Source: Phaeodactylibacter xiamenensis (GTDB lineage Bacteria > Bacteroidota > Bacteroidia > Chitinophagales > Saprospiraceae). From it: a stretch of DNA of 64,000 nt. Below the pieces are notes generated by a model that had not been told where the DNA came from, searched no databases, and saw nothing but the letters and a program-made list of their open reading frames with translations. The stretch covers positions 248,001 to 312,000 of the forward strand of contig NZ_JPOS01000083.1 in assembly GCF_000759025.1 (NCBI RefSeq). Direction: 5' to 3'. Both the position numbers and the translations under genes were made by a program. Shown piece by piece: positions 1 through 8,522 of the stretch (within the stretch, counting starts at the first letter, position 1; each line of letters starts with the position of its first letter).

Positions 1-576
1 GGTATTGTGCAGGGCTCCGGTGTGGATTCTTCACTCAATGAGGTGGGGAAACTGCAGGCACAAGCCTTTTACAAAAGCTACTATACTGCCGGATTCGATA
101 CCGTCCTGACGTCTACCCTGAAGCGCACACATGAAACAATGGCGCCTTTTATTGAAAGAGGGCTAACATGGGAGCAGCACTCAGAAATCAACGAAATTTG
201 CTGGGGCACGCATGAGGGGCAGATCAGCACACCGGACATGCACTTGCAGTACAAAGAAGTTACGGAAGCCTGGGCATCCGGAGATTTCGATGCCCGCCTG
301 GAAGAAGCCGAAAGCGCCCGGGAAATGGGCGACCGGCTGGCTCAGTTTGTGGACATGCTCAGTCAGCGCCCGGAAGAGCGGATTCTCGTTTGCAGCCACG
401 GCCGGGCAATGCGCGCCCTGATGTGTATCCTGAGTGGGAAATCCCTGCGGGAAATGGACAGTTTCAAGCACCATAACACCGGTTTGTACAAAGCCGCTTA
501 TGAGTCGCAGCAGTATACTTTCCTGCTCGAAAATGACATCGCTCATCTGCAGCACCTGAATATCAATCAACATTGA
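1..576 (+). CDS. Histidine phosphatase family protein (5' partial)
   Basis: The frame is open from the first base, so the start codon and the N-terminal RHG catalytic motif lie before the window. What remains is typical of the phosphoglycerate mutase-like branch: a QGSG..S.LNEVG segment just after the catalytic histidine, a TSTLKRTHET segment carrying the phosphate-pocket arginine, and near the end a VCSHGRAMR block holding the second catalytic histidine. The substrate cannot be told from the sequence. Its stop TGA shares one base with the ATG of the next gene (mqnA), so the two are probably co-transcribed. Confidence 0.85.
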   Translation, partial: GIVQGSGVDSSLNEVGKLQAQAFYKSYYTAGFDTVLTSTLKRTHETMAPFIERGLTWEQHSEINEICWGTHEGQISTPDMHLQYKEVTEAWASGDFDARLEEAESAREMGDRLAQFVDMLSQRPEERILVCSHGRAMRALMCILSGKSLREMDSFKHHNTGLYKAAYESQQYTFLLENDIAHLQHLNINQH

Positions 577-1349
577 TGGATAAAATACGCCTTACCGCGG
601 TTTCTTACCTCAACACGAAGCCATTGCTGTATGGACTGCTCAATAGCACGCTGGCCCCTCAGCTGGACCTGGAACTGAATATCCCTTCTGTTTGCGCAGA
701 AAAGCTGACACGGGGTGAAGCAGACCTGGCGCTTGTTCCGGTAGCCGTATTGCCCGAGCTTGACAACCCACATGTGATTTCGGACTATTGCATCGGTACC
801 GTGGGTGCAGTCAAAACGGTATGCATCTACAGCGATGTACCCATCCAACAGGTGGAAACGGTTTATCTGGACCATCACTCCCGTACTTCTGTTCAGCTCA
901 CCAAAGTGCTGCTGAGGGATTATTGGAGCCTCTCACCCGCCCTCTTACCGGCAAAGGAAGGCTACATTAAAAAAATTGGCGGACGCACTGCAGGGCTGGT
1001 TATTGGTGACCGCACTATCGGGCTGGAACAACAATTCAAATACGTGTACGACCTGGGCGCTATCTGGATGAAGCATACGGGCCTACCTTTCGTTTTCGCA
1101 GCATGGATTAGTAACCGGCCGCTGCCTGCTGCTTTTGTCAGGCGGTTCAACAAGGCCCTGGCTTCCGGGGTGGCGCAGATAGAGAAGCTAAAGTATTTGC
1201 TGCCTTCCCCACATCCTGATTTCAGCGTGGAGGAATACTTCACTAAATATATCAGTTACGAATTTGATGCCGCTAAGCGTCAGGCTTTAAAACATTTCCT
1301 GGCGGCGATTGCCGATAAAACACCCGCCATCAGTGTAGCGGGATTGTAA
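576..1349 (+). CDS. mqnA: Chorismate dehydratase MqnA (futalosine menaquinone pathway)
   Basis: 257 aa, the usual size for MqnA. The N-terminus (RLTAVSYLNTKPLLYGL) and the EADLALVPVAVLPEL block are characteristic of the family, which has a periplasmic-binding-protein-like fold but works in the cytoplasm. It dehydrates chorismate to 3-(enolpyruvyl)benzoate, the first committed step of the futalosine route to menaquinone, common in Bacteroidota. I chose the ATG at 576, which overlaps the preceding stop by one base, over a TTG one codon upstream. The other mqn genes are not in the window. Confidence 0.9.
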   Translation: MDKIRLTAVSYLNTKPLLYGLLNSTLAPQLDLELNIPSVCAEKLTRGEADLALVPVAVLPELDNPHVISDYCIGTVGAVKTVCIYSDVPIQQVETVYLDHHSRTSVQLTKVLLRDYWSLSPALLPAKEGYIKKIGGRTAGLVIGDRTIGLEQQFKYVYDLGAIWMKHTGLPFVFAAWISNRPLPAAFVRRFNKALASGVAQIEKLKYLLPSPHPDFSVEEYFTKYISYEFDAAKRQALKHFLAAIADKTPAISVAGL

Positions 1350-1367
1350 AATACAAAACCCAACCTT

Positions 1368-1910
1368 ATGAGCTCTGATTTTGAATATGCAACCCTCGGC
1401 GGAGGCTGTTTCTGGTGCCTCGAAGCCGTTTATCAGGAAGTTAAAGGTGTCCATAAAGTCACCTCCGGGTACGCTGGAGGGACAAAGGAGAATGCGAACT
1501 ACAGCGCCGTTTGCTCCGGTACAACACAGCATGCTGAGGTCGTGCAGGTACAATTTGACCCGCAGGCGGTTTCCTTTGACCAAATCCTGGATATTTTCTG
1601 GACCATCCACGACCCGACAACCCCCAACCGGCAGGGCAATGACCGGGGCCCGCAGTACCGCTCTGTCATCTTCTACCACGATGAGGCACAGAAAGCCGAA
1701 GCAGAAAAGTCAATAGCAGAAACCGCTCCTCAGCTTTGGGACGATCCGGTTGTTACGCAACTTGCACCGCTCGAAGCCTTCTACCCTGCCGAAGTCAGCC
1801 ATCATGATTACTACCGGAAAGTCGGTAACCGAAACCCGTACTGCACCTTTATCATTACGCCTAAGGTGAAAAAATTCCGGGAGCGTTTTGCTGAGCTTCG
1901 AAAGCAGTAA
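1368..1910 (+). CDS. msrA: Peptide-methionine (S)-S-oxide reductase MsrA
   Basis: 180 aa, full length for a single-domain MsrA. The catalytic GCFWC motif is at residues 13-17 (Cys14 nucleophile), followed by the conserved SGYAGG, HAEVVQV and NRQGND..PQYRS blocks. It reduces methionine S-sulfoxide in proteins using thioredoxin. No signal peptide, so cytoplasmic. It lies 18 bp after mqnA on the same strand and may be read through from it. No MsrB domain is fused. Confidence 0.95.
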   Translation: MSSDFEYATLGGGCFWCLEAVYQEVKGVHKVTSGYAGGTKENANYSAVCSGTTQHAEVVQVQFDPQAVSFDQILDIFWTIHDPTTPNRQGNDRGPQYRSVIFYHDEAQKAEAEKSIAETAPQLWDDPVVTQLAPLEAFYPAEVSHHDYYRKVGNRNPYCTFIITPKVKKFRERFAELRKQ

Positions 1911-2024
1911 CTAGTCACCTAAGTTGTTGGAAACCATAGCTTAGCACCCTGCTTGATTTTAAAATAAATTACATTTTTACTTTTCGCCCATCGTAAAGGT
2001 GTAGTTTTTTCATGAACCCCAAAC

Positions 2025-2056
2025 TTTGGCAGTTGTCAGATTTGGTGTTACCTTTC
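2025..2056 (+). promoter_or_regulatory. Probable promoter of the pnt operon
   Basis: TTTG at 2025-2028, then 20 bases, then TACCTTTC at 2049-2056, matching the Bacteroidota primary sigma consensus TTTG / TAnnTTTG at all but the last base. Transcription would start about 15 bases before the pntAA start codon. Pattern match only. Confidence 0.4.
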
Positions 2057-2078
2057 CGTAGAAACCGACTTTTAACTT

Positions 2079-3173
2079 ATGAAACTAGCGATCCCCAGAG
2101 AGGTCAACGACCCTCGCGTAGCACTTACGCCCGATGCAGTGGCTAAGCTGTCAGAATTGGGCATTGAAGTGTGCGTGGAAAAAGGTGCCGGCCAGGGTGC
2201 CTTCTACGCGGACGACGATTACGATGGCGGAACGGTCCTGGACCGGGAGGCATTGCTCAAAAGCGCCGATATGGTGCTGAGCATCCACCCGCTACCAGAT
2301 GAAGACCTGGCCAAGCTTTCCCCCGAAACTGTCGTCATTGCCGAATTCAAGCCTTTTGCAGACGCGGAAATCACAGACAGGCTCAGAGGGTACAAACTCA
2401 AAGCTTTCAGCCTCGATATGATCCCGCGGACCACCCTTGCGCAATCCATGGACGTCCTTTCCTCCATGGCCTCCATCGCAGGCTACAAGGCGGTGCTCGA
2501 AGCCAGCCGCCTCCTTCCCCGCTATTTCCCGATGATGATCACCGCTGCGGGCAGTATACGCCCGGCTACGGTACTGGTGCTTGGTGCCGGGGTAGCAGGC
2601 TTGCAGGCTATTGCCACCGCCCGGAGGCTGGGTGCTCAGGTAGAAGCTTTTGATACCCGTTCTGCCGCTAAGGAAGAGGTTAAAAGCCTCGGTGCGAAGT
2701 TCATCGAGATCGAAGGCGCGAAGGAGGATACCGGTGCCGGCGGCTACGCCGTGGAGCAGTCCGAAGAATTCCTGAAGCGGCAACGGGAGGAAGTCCAAAA
2801 CCGGGCCATGAAGGCAGATGTCATTATCACCACCGCTCAGGTGCGCGGGCGCAAGGCGCCGCTGCTTGTGCCTAAAAGCACGGTGGAGCAAATGAAGCCC
2901 GGCTCGGTCATCGTAGACCTGGCTTCCTCCACCGGTGGCAACTGCGAGCTTACGCAAGACAATCAGACCATCGTGCACAACAAAGTCAGCATTCTGGGCA
3001 ACTCCAACCTGGCAGCCTTAATGCCGCAGAATGCCAGTCAACTGTACTCCAACAACGTGGTCAATTTCCTGAAAATTCTGGTCAAAGACGGTGCGCTCAA
3101 CCTCGACCTCAGCAATGAGATCATCCGGGGCGCTTACATCACGCCTGCACCGGAGGCCAACGAAAATGAATAA
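2079..3173 (+). CDS. pntAA: NAD(P) transhydrogenase subunit alpha, part 1 (PntAA)
   Basis: 364 aa soluble NAD(H)-binding half of the alpha subunit. It opens with the AlaDH/PNT N-terminal fold (MKLAIPREVNDPRVALTPDAV) and carries the NAD Rossmann motif GAGVAGLQAI near residue 172, then the RKAPLLVP and GSVIVDLA blocks. With PntAB and PntB it forms the membrane proton-translocating transhydrogenase that reduces NADP+ with NADH. The alpha subunit is split into two genes, as in Rhodospirillum, rather than fused as in E. coli. First gene of a tight three-gene operon. Confidence 0.95.
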   Translation: MKLAIPREVNDPRVALTPDAVAKLSELGIEVCVEKGAGQGAFYADDDYDGGTVLDREALLKSADMVLSIHPLPDEDLAKLSPETVVIAEFKPFADAEITDRLRGYKLKAFSLDMIPRTTLAQSMDVLSSMASIAGYKAVLEASRLLPRYFPMMITAAGSIRPATVLVLGAGVAGLQAIATARRLGAQVEAFDTRSAAKEEVKSLGAKFIEIEGAKEDTGAGGYAVEQSEEFLKRQREEVQNRAMKADVIITTAQVRGRKAPLLVPKSTVEQMKPGSVIVDLASSTGGNCELTQDNQTIVHNKVSILGNSNLAALMPQNASQLYSNNVVNFLKILVKDGALNLDLSNEIIRGAYITPAPEANENE

Positions 3174-3175
3174 TC

Positions 3176-3490
3176 ATGGATACCTTCATTCAGTTCTTCA
3201 ACGATGAGAGCAATTTGCTGCTCATCTACCTGCTACTCTTTACCATTATTCTGGGCTTTGAAGTCATTTCCAAAGTACCCACTGTACTCCATACGCCCCT
3301 GATGTCAGGTGCGAATGCCATTTCCGGAGTGGTCATCATTGGTGCCATTTTGCTCATCCGTCAGGCAGATCCTGATGACTATCTGACCCTTGGGCTTGGC
3401 TTCCTGGGCGTTATTCTTGGAATGGTTAATGTAGCCGGCGGTTTTGCCGTTACCGACCGTATGCTGGAAATGTTCAAAAAGAAAAAGTAA
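3176..3490 (+). CDS. pntAB: NAD(P) transhydrogenase subunit alpha, part 2 (PntAB)
   Basis: 104 aa hydrophobic protein with about three membrane spans and the conserved segment VPTVLHTPLMSGANAISG. It is the membrane part of the split alpha subunit and forms part of the proton channel with PntB. It begins 2 bases after the pntAA stop, and pntB begins 6 bases after its own stop. Confidence 0.95.
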   Translation: MDTFIQFFNDESNLLLIYLLLFTIILGFEVISKVPTVLHTPLMSGANAISGVVIIGAILLIRQADPDDYLTLGLGFLGVILGMVNVAGGFAVTDRMLEMFKKKK

Positions 3491-3496
3491 CCCATC

Positions 3497-4900
3497 ATGA
3501 TTATCGACTTCATCATCAATATAGCCTACCTGATCGGCGCTTTGGCATTTGTATGGGGCCTGCGCCTGCTCAGCTCACCGGATACCGCCCGCAAAGGGAA
3601 CATCGTTGCCGGTGTAGGCATGGTTATCGCTATCGTTGCCGCTATCGGTCAGCCGATTGAAGGGGCTTCCAATAATTACCTGTGGATCATCGGTGCCATC
3701 GTTATTGGCGCTATCGTGGGGCTGGTTTCTGCCAAAAAAGTGCAGATGACCGCTATGCCCCAAATGGTCTCCATCTTTAATGGGCTGGGTGGTGCCTGTG
3801 CCGTGGTGCTGGCTTACGCCGAGTTGGTGCCTTACTACAGTGGCATCAAGGAACTGGACATGGCCGGGCTCATCATTATTTTGCTGGCTTTGCTGATCGG
3901 TGGTATTTCCTTTACCGGTAGCATGCTGGCTTTCGCCAAATTGCAGGGGCTGGTCTGGGACAGCACCATCACCTTGCCCCGGCACGACATCGTCAATATG
4001 GTACTGCTCCTGATCACGCTGGGTATGGGTGGCTACCTCGTGGCGAGCGGTGTGGAAGGCGGGCTCTTGATGGGCTCTGTCTTTATGGTGCTGGCCTTGG
4101 TTTATGGCTTTTCCTTCGTAGCGCCCATTGGTGGTGCGGATATGCCGGTGGTCATTTCTCTGCTGAACTCTTTCACCGGGCTTTCCGCGGCAGTGACCGG
4201 CCTGATTTACGGCTCTCAGTTTATGCTTGTGGGCGGCATCCTGGTTGGCGCTTCCGGCACGATCCTCACTGTACTCATGTGTGAGGCCATGAACCGCTCC
4301 CTGATAAACGTTCTTGTCGGCGGTTTTGGTGGCGGTGGTGCTTCCGCAAAAGGAGCCGATGGCGAACAGGTGGCAAAGGAAGTCACCCTCAATGATGCCG
4401 CCATTCAGCTGTTTTACTCCCAAAGCGCGATTATTGTACCTGGCTATGGGCTGGCAGTAGCCCAGGCCCAAAAAGTCTGTAAGGAAGTAGATGAACTGCT
4501 GGAGAAGAACGGCGTGGAAGTCCGCTACGCCATTCATCCCGTAGCGGGCCGAATGCCCGGGCACATGAATGTCCTTTTGGCCGAAGCCGATGTCCCCTAC
4601 CCCAAACTGCTTGACTTGGAGGAGGCTAATGATGCTCTGAAAAACACAGATATGGTCGTCATCGTGGGCGCCAACGATGTAGTCAACCCTGCTGCAGAGG
4701 ACGACCCTGGCAGCCCAATCTACGGTATGCCTGTACTCAAGGTATGGGAGGCGAAGAATGTCATTGTCCTAAAGCGCAGTATGCGCCCGGGCTATGCAGG
4801 TATTGAGAACCCGCTGTTCTTCCACGAAAAGACACGTATGCTGTTCGGGGATGCTAAAGACACCCTGAGCAACCTGGCTTCTGAGATAAAAAGTTTGTAA
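3497..4900 (+). CDS. pntB: NAD(P) transhydrogenase subunit beta (PntB)
   Basis: 467 aa. About eight or nine membrane segments fill the first 270 residues, followed by the soluble NADP(H)-binding domain with IVPGYGLAVAQAQ and GRMPGHMNVLLAEADVPY. Full length, with no missing blocks. Completes the transhydrogenase; a hairpin terminator follows directly. Confidence 0.95.
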   Translation: MIIDFIINIAYLIGALAFVWGLRLLSSPDTARKGNIVAGVGMVIAIVAAIGQPIEGASNNYLWIIGAIVIGAIVGLVSAKKVQMTAMPQMVSIFNGLGGACAVVLAYAELVPYYSGIKELDMAGLIIILLALLIGGISFTGSMLAFAKLQGLVWDSTITLPRHDIVNMVLLLITLGMGGYLVASGVEGGLLMGSVFMVLALVYGFSFVAPIGGADMPVVISLLNSFTGLSAAVTGLIYGSQFMLVGGILVGASGTILTVLMCEAMNRSLINVLVGGFGGGGASAKGADGEQVAKEVTLNDAAIQLFYSQSAIIVPGYGLAVAQAQKVCKEVDELLEKNGVEVRYAIHPVAGRMPGHMNVLLAEADVPYPKLLDLEEANDALKNTDMVVIVGANDVVNPAAEDDPGSPIYGMPVLKVWEAKNVIVLKRSMRPGYAGIENPLFFHEKTRMLFGDAKDTLSNLASEIKSL

Positions 4901-4910
4901 ATCGAAAAAC

Positions 4911-4948
4911 CGCAGGCTGCTTTCATTTCATTATAGGTGCAGCCTGCG
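4911..4948 (+). terminator. Terminator of the pnt operon
   Basis: Perfect 10-bp stem CGCAGGCTGC / GCAGCCTGCG around an 18-base loop, followed by the pyrimidine-rich CTTTCCTC, 11 bases after the pntB stop. Confidence 0.65.
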
Positions 4949-4981
4949 CTTTCCTCTATTCTCATTTAAAACTGCTCTTGC

Positions 4982-5350
4982 ATGGCTGCAGGCGACTGGA
5001 AAGACACTTTACAGGCTGCCCGGGACGGGAATCTCAGCCTCCTTAGGTACCACCTTGACAATGGTGTCAACCCTAATTATCAGCACCCTGAGCTGTTAAC
5101 CACGCCCCTTATCGAGAGTATTGAGCACCATCAGCATGAGGTCACGGCATACCTTCTAGCAAACGGAGCCGATCCAAAACTGAATGCCGGGTTCAGTTTA
5201 GACTCCCCAATGACTGTAGCCAGAAGGGTAAAGAATTATGTGGCTGTCCGGTTGCTGCGCCCCTATTATTCTTCTTTTTTGAAGCGTTTTTTCCTAAACC
5301 TTCTGAGGTTTATAAGGTCTGTATTTTGCTTTTTTGGCAGGTATTTTTAG
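4982..5350 (+). CDS. Small ankyrin-repeat protein
   Basis: 122 aa. Residues about 8-70 hold two ankyrin-like repeats (AARDGNLSLLRYHLDNGVNPN and TPLIESIEHHQHEVTAYLLANGADP). The C-terminal 30 residues are rich in Phe, Arg and Leu and may form a membrane-associated tail. No enzymatic domain. It likely binds a protein partner; no partner is evident nearby. The ATG at 4982 is the first in frame. Confidence 0.7.
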   Translation: MAAGDWKDTLQAARDGNLSLLRYHLDNGVNPNYQHPELLTTPLIESIEHHQHEVTAYLLANGADPKLNAGFSLDSPMTVARRVKNYVAVRLLRPYYSSFLKRFFLNLLRFIRSVFCFFGRYF

Positions 5351-5407
5351 TGTTTAAATTTTCAGAAAATCCTGGATGAGTAAAAGTTAAATATAAAAGT
5401 ACACATT

Positions 5408-5981
5408 CCGCACCTACGGCGCGGAGGAGCAGTACTTAGGATCCAAGTTACCCACATTTAGCCCCTCACGGGGCTGCCATCTTTAAGCTAAATAACTATA
5501 CCATGAACCAATACCAACAGCTCTACTCTGTCACTACAAGAGTCACAATCGTTCAATCTCTTACCCAGAAAACAAAAACGACCACTCCGTTTTCCTGCTC
5601 CGTTAGGAGCAATATGTTGGTAACCCTCAAAGCTCTGGATCAACCTCCGCGCCCTAGGTGCGGAACGTAAACCTTCAACAACTGGCATCACAAGAGTACC
5701 CTTCGTTTAACCCCTAAACAGGATGCCGCAACACAGAAATAGCCACTTCGCTTGCCTGCCCCGCCAGGGGCATAATGTCGGTAACCCAGAAACAACGCCA
5801 CAGCCCCGCGCCGTAGGTGCGGAAGGTAAAATCCGAAGCCCCCAGCACCATTAGACTTGCCCCGGCTTAATCTCCATACAAACTTCACTAAACGGCAATG
5901 GCAACTTAACAGGCTGCTCCGTTAGGAGCAACAGGTCGGTAACCCTCAAAGCACTGGAACAGCCCCGCGCTGTAGGTGCGG
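5408..5981. repeat. Four copies of a composite palindromic repeat
   Basis: Within the 770-bp gap 5351-6120 I see a repeated unit of about 70 bp: a hairpin of type GCTCCGTTAGGAGC, the box aaTRTGTYGGTAACCC, about 25 variable bases, then a second hairpin CCGCGCCGTAGGTGCGG followed by aa.GT. Direct copies lie at 5597-5663, 5757-5822 and 5916-5981, spaced 160 and 159 bp. A fourth copy at 5408-5474 is inverted, with the hairpins in opposite order and the box reading as its reverse complement. Loops and stems vary between copies while pairing is kept. Similar dispersed repeats are common in Bacteroidota. The rest of the gap shows no gene. Confidence 0.8.
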
Positions 5982-6120
5982 AATGTGAGACCATGACAAC
6001 CAACGCCTCAAGCTACACGCACACCTGGCCTCCCGTAGGAAAACCTTATTCAAAAAGGTAGGTGTTCGCGACCCAAACACCACCCTGCCTCGTTATAAAA
6101 GAGAACATACCCAGTAACTT

Positions 6121-6672
6121 ATGACAAAAAACAAATGGATAGCACTATTTGCCTGCATCGGCTTTGCAGTCTCCGCCCAGGCCCAAAAGTACGAGCGCGA
6201 AGCCCGCATCAGAGCCTCTGAAATGCCTGCTATGGCATTAACGTACCTGGCAAAGACCTACCCTGAGCGCAGCCGTACCCGACACTACGAGGAACATAGC
6301 CGACAGGGAAAAGAAGAAAGCCTGCAGTTGTTCTATGAGTCTAAGTTCAGAATGGACGGGCACCGCTACAGCGTTAAATTCGACAGCCTGGGGGCCTTGT
6401 ATGATGTAGAACGGATCGTAGCATTCGAACAGCTCCCCTCCCCCGCCCGGCAGGCTGTACAAGAAGACCTGGGGCATGCCTTCAGGCATTTCCGCATCGA
6501 AAAAATACAGGAGCGCTATGCTCCTTCCGGACAATTGATGGGCTACGAAATAGAAATCCGAGGCAAGCGGGACAATACGGTTGGTCAGTTTGAGCTACAA
6601 TATTCGCCTGATGGTAAACGCCAATCGCTGGAGCCTATCGAATCCGACCCCAATCCGTTCTTTTTCTTTTAA
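6121..6672 (+). CDS. Secreted PepSY-like-domain protein
   Basis: 183 aa with a signal peptide (KWIALFACIGFAVSAQAQ). The mature part has two similar halves of helix-strand pattern (MPAMALTYLAKTYPE... and LPSPARQAVQEDLG...), which looks like the PepSY-like beta-lactamase-inhibitor fold of periplasmic Bacteroidota proteins. It ends in an odd run of four Phe. It is followed 9 bp later by a DUF2490 barrel gene, so the pair may act together in the envelope. Family assignment is tentative. Confidence 0.6.
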   Translation: MTKNKWIALFACIGFAVSAQAQKYEREARIRASEMPAMALTYLAKTYPERSRTRHYEEHSRQGKEESLQLFYESKFRMDGHRYSVKFDSLGALYDVERIVAFEQLPSPARQAVQEDLGHAFRHFRIEKIQERYAPSGQLMGYEIEIRGKRDNTVGQFELQYSPDGKRQSLEPIESDPNPFFFF

Positions 6673-6681
6673 AATCAACAC

Positions 6682-7362
6682 ATGAAGCGACTTTTAACCG
6701 GACTGCTGTGCCTTAGCATAGCCCAACTATCCTACGCCCAATCGAATACAGTGGAGTCTTTCTTCCAGTTTGCCAAAGGCATCGAGATTTCAGAGCGCTG
6801 GTCAGCGGATGTGCGGACGGAGCTGCGCCTGACGCATTGGGAGGACGATGATGGATTTCAGCCTGCCTGGTCCCAGCTTTATGTTCAGGGCGGTCTGGCG
6901 TATGACCTGGCGAGTAACTGGAAAATCGGTGCCACTTATCGGTTGGCGCGACGGGGCGGATTGGACGAAGTGCCCAATATCGAGAACCGGTTCGCCCAGC
7001 AAATTACCACCAGTCAGCGCTTGCGCAAATACCGCCTCCGGGAACGCCTGTTATTGGAGCAGCGGGTCTTCCGGCAAGCCACACGCCACCGCTGGCGCTT
7101 CAGAGTGGCACTGGACTATCCGCTCAATGGCGATAAACTGGACCCCGGCGAATGGTACCTCAACCATCAGACCGAATTGTTGTCAGAACCCTTCGAGGCC
7201 GATGCCTGGACAGGGCGCGAGCACCGCCTCTACACCGGTACCGGCACCCTTCTGCCCACCGGTAGCCGGCTGGAGATTGGGATAGAAGCCCGTTTCCCAC
7301 GAGAAGCCTCCAACGGGCGCTACGGACAACGCTGGGTACTGCGGACCAACTGGTCTTGGTGA
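6682..7362 (+). CDS. DUF2490 outer-membrane beta-barrel protein
   Basis: 226 aa with a signal peptide ending SYAQ. The mature protein shows the alternating pattern of an outer-membrane barrel and DUF2490 features: W.Q....KGIEISERWSADVRTELR, an RLRERLLLEQRVFR segment and a terminal aromatic (WSW). Function of the family is unknown. Likely co-transcribed with the preceding PepSY-like gene. Confidence 0.75.
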   Translation: MKRLLTGLLCLSIAQLSYAQSNTVESFFQFAKGIEISERWSADVRTELRLTHWEDDDGFQPAWSQLYVQGGLAYDLASNWKIGATYRLARRGGLDEVPNIENRFAQQITTSQRLRKYRLRERLLLEQRVFRQATRHRWRFRVALDYPLNGDKLDPGEWYLNHQTELLSEPFEADAWTGREHRLYTGTGTLLPTGSRLEIGIEARFPREASNGRYGQRWVLRTNWSW

Positions 7363-7487
7363 CCGTTCCTCGAATTTCCATCCAGATTCATCGCATTTTC
7401 ACGCAATTCCCCGGAGAAATTCGTACTTTGATGATGTATTTTAAAACCGCGCAGCCCCGAAACCACGCGCAATAAAACTGATAGACT

Positions 7488-8429
7488 ATGGGATTTTCAC
7501 CTGTTTTGATTGCCCTGATTTTCTTTGGCATCATCATTCTCTTTTCCGGCATCTTCACCGTGCGTCAGCAATCTGCTGCGCTGGTAGAACGCCTGGGCCG
7601 CTACTACGGTACCCGCCGGTCTGGCCTTCAGTTCAAAATTCCGATTATTGACCGGATCGCCGGCCGGGTAAGCCTGAAGGTGCAGCAGCTGGATGTCAAT
7701 GTCGAAACCAAGACCCGCGATAACGTTTTCGTCAAACTCCGGGTGTCCGTGCAGTACTACATCCTTCCGGAAAAAATTTACGATGCCTTCTACCGCCTCG
7801 AGAACTCACACGAGCAGATTACGGCATACGTATTTGATACCGTCCGTGCGGAGGTGCCTAAGATGAAGCTGGACGACGTTTTTGAGCGCAAGGATGACAT
7901 CGCCCTGGCGATCCGCCGCGAGCTGGAGGAATCCATGAATGAGTATGGCTACGGCATCGTGAAAGCCCTGGTGACCGACATTGACCCGGACATCGAGGTT
8001 AAAAATGCCATGAACCGCATCAACGCTGCCGAGCGGATCAAGCTGGCAGCCGAGTATGAAGGTGAGGCCGAGCGCATCCGCATCGTAGCCAAAGCCCGTG
8101 CCGAAGCCGAAAGCAAGCGCCTGCAGGGACAGGGTATTGCCGATCAGCGCCGGGAAATTGCCCGCGGTCTGGAAGAGTCGGTTGAGGTGCTGAACAAAGT
8201 GGGGATCAATTCCCAGGAAGCTTCTGCGTTGATTGTTGTGACACAGCACTACGATACGTTGCAAGCTATGGGCGAGAACTCCAACAGTAACTTGATTATG
8301 ATGCCGAATGCGCCCAGCGCCGGTGCCGATATGCTTTCGCAAATGACCGCTTCTTTCGTTACTGCTCAGCAAATGGGTGAAGAAATGAAGCAAAAAACGA
8401 TTGCCAACGGCAGCCATAATAAGGGCTAA
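7488..8429 (+). CDS. SPFH/Band 7 (stomatin-like) membrane protein
   Basis: 313 aa. One N-terminal membrane span (residues about 5-25) precedes a typical Band 7 domain (VRQQSAALVERLGRYYGTRRSGLQFKIPIIDRI) and a coiled coil rich in Glu, Ala and Arg (residues 185-235). Resembles the QmcA/stomatin-slipin group that forms large membrane rings and scaffolds microdomains or proteases. No partner NfeD gene is adjacent. Confidence 0.9.
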   Translation: MGFSPVLIALIFFGIIILFSGIFTVRQQSAALVERLGRYYGTRRSGLQFKIPIIDRIAGRVSLKVQQLDVNVETKTRDNVFVKLRVSVQYYILPEKIYDAFYRLENSHEQITAYVFDTVRAEVPKMKLDDVFERKDDIALAIRRELEESMNEYGYGIVKALVTDIDPDIEVKNAMNRINAAERIKLAAEYEGEAERIRIVAKARAEAESKRLQGQGIADQRREIARGLEESVEVLNKVGINSQEASALIVVTQHYDTLQAMGENSNSNLIMMPNAPSAGADMLSQMTASFVTAQQMGEEMKQKTIANGSHNKG

Positions 8430-8465
8430 TGCTCAAACCAGATACTATTGTTTGATGTAAGAGAA

Positions 8466-8503
8466 GAAACCTTCTGTGAGTTTTATGACTCACAGAAGGT
8501 TTC
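8466..8503. terminator. Bidirectional terminator
   Basis: Perfect 15-bp stem GAAACCTTCTGTGAG / CTCACAGAAGGTTTC with an 8-base loop, followed by TTTATT on the plus strand. It sits between two convergent genes (SPFH protein and the type IX-secreted protein) and can serve both. Confidence 0.85.
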
Positions 8504-8522
8504 TTTATTGATAGACATTTCC

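Noticed and set aside
5488-5888. Two open frames of 66-67 codons on the minus strand within the repeat region
   Set aside because: They are translations of the palindromic repeats (same GAGKRSG-type string in both) and have no independent coding support.
5408-5981. Regularly spaced repeats looking like a CRISPR array
   Set aside because: Units are composite palindromes of about 70 bp with 160-bp period, variable sequence and one inverted copy; no uniform repeat-spacer pattern and no cas genes nearby.
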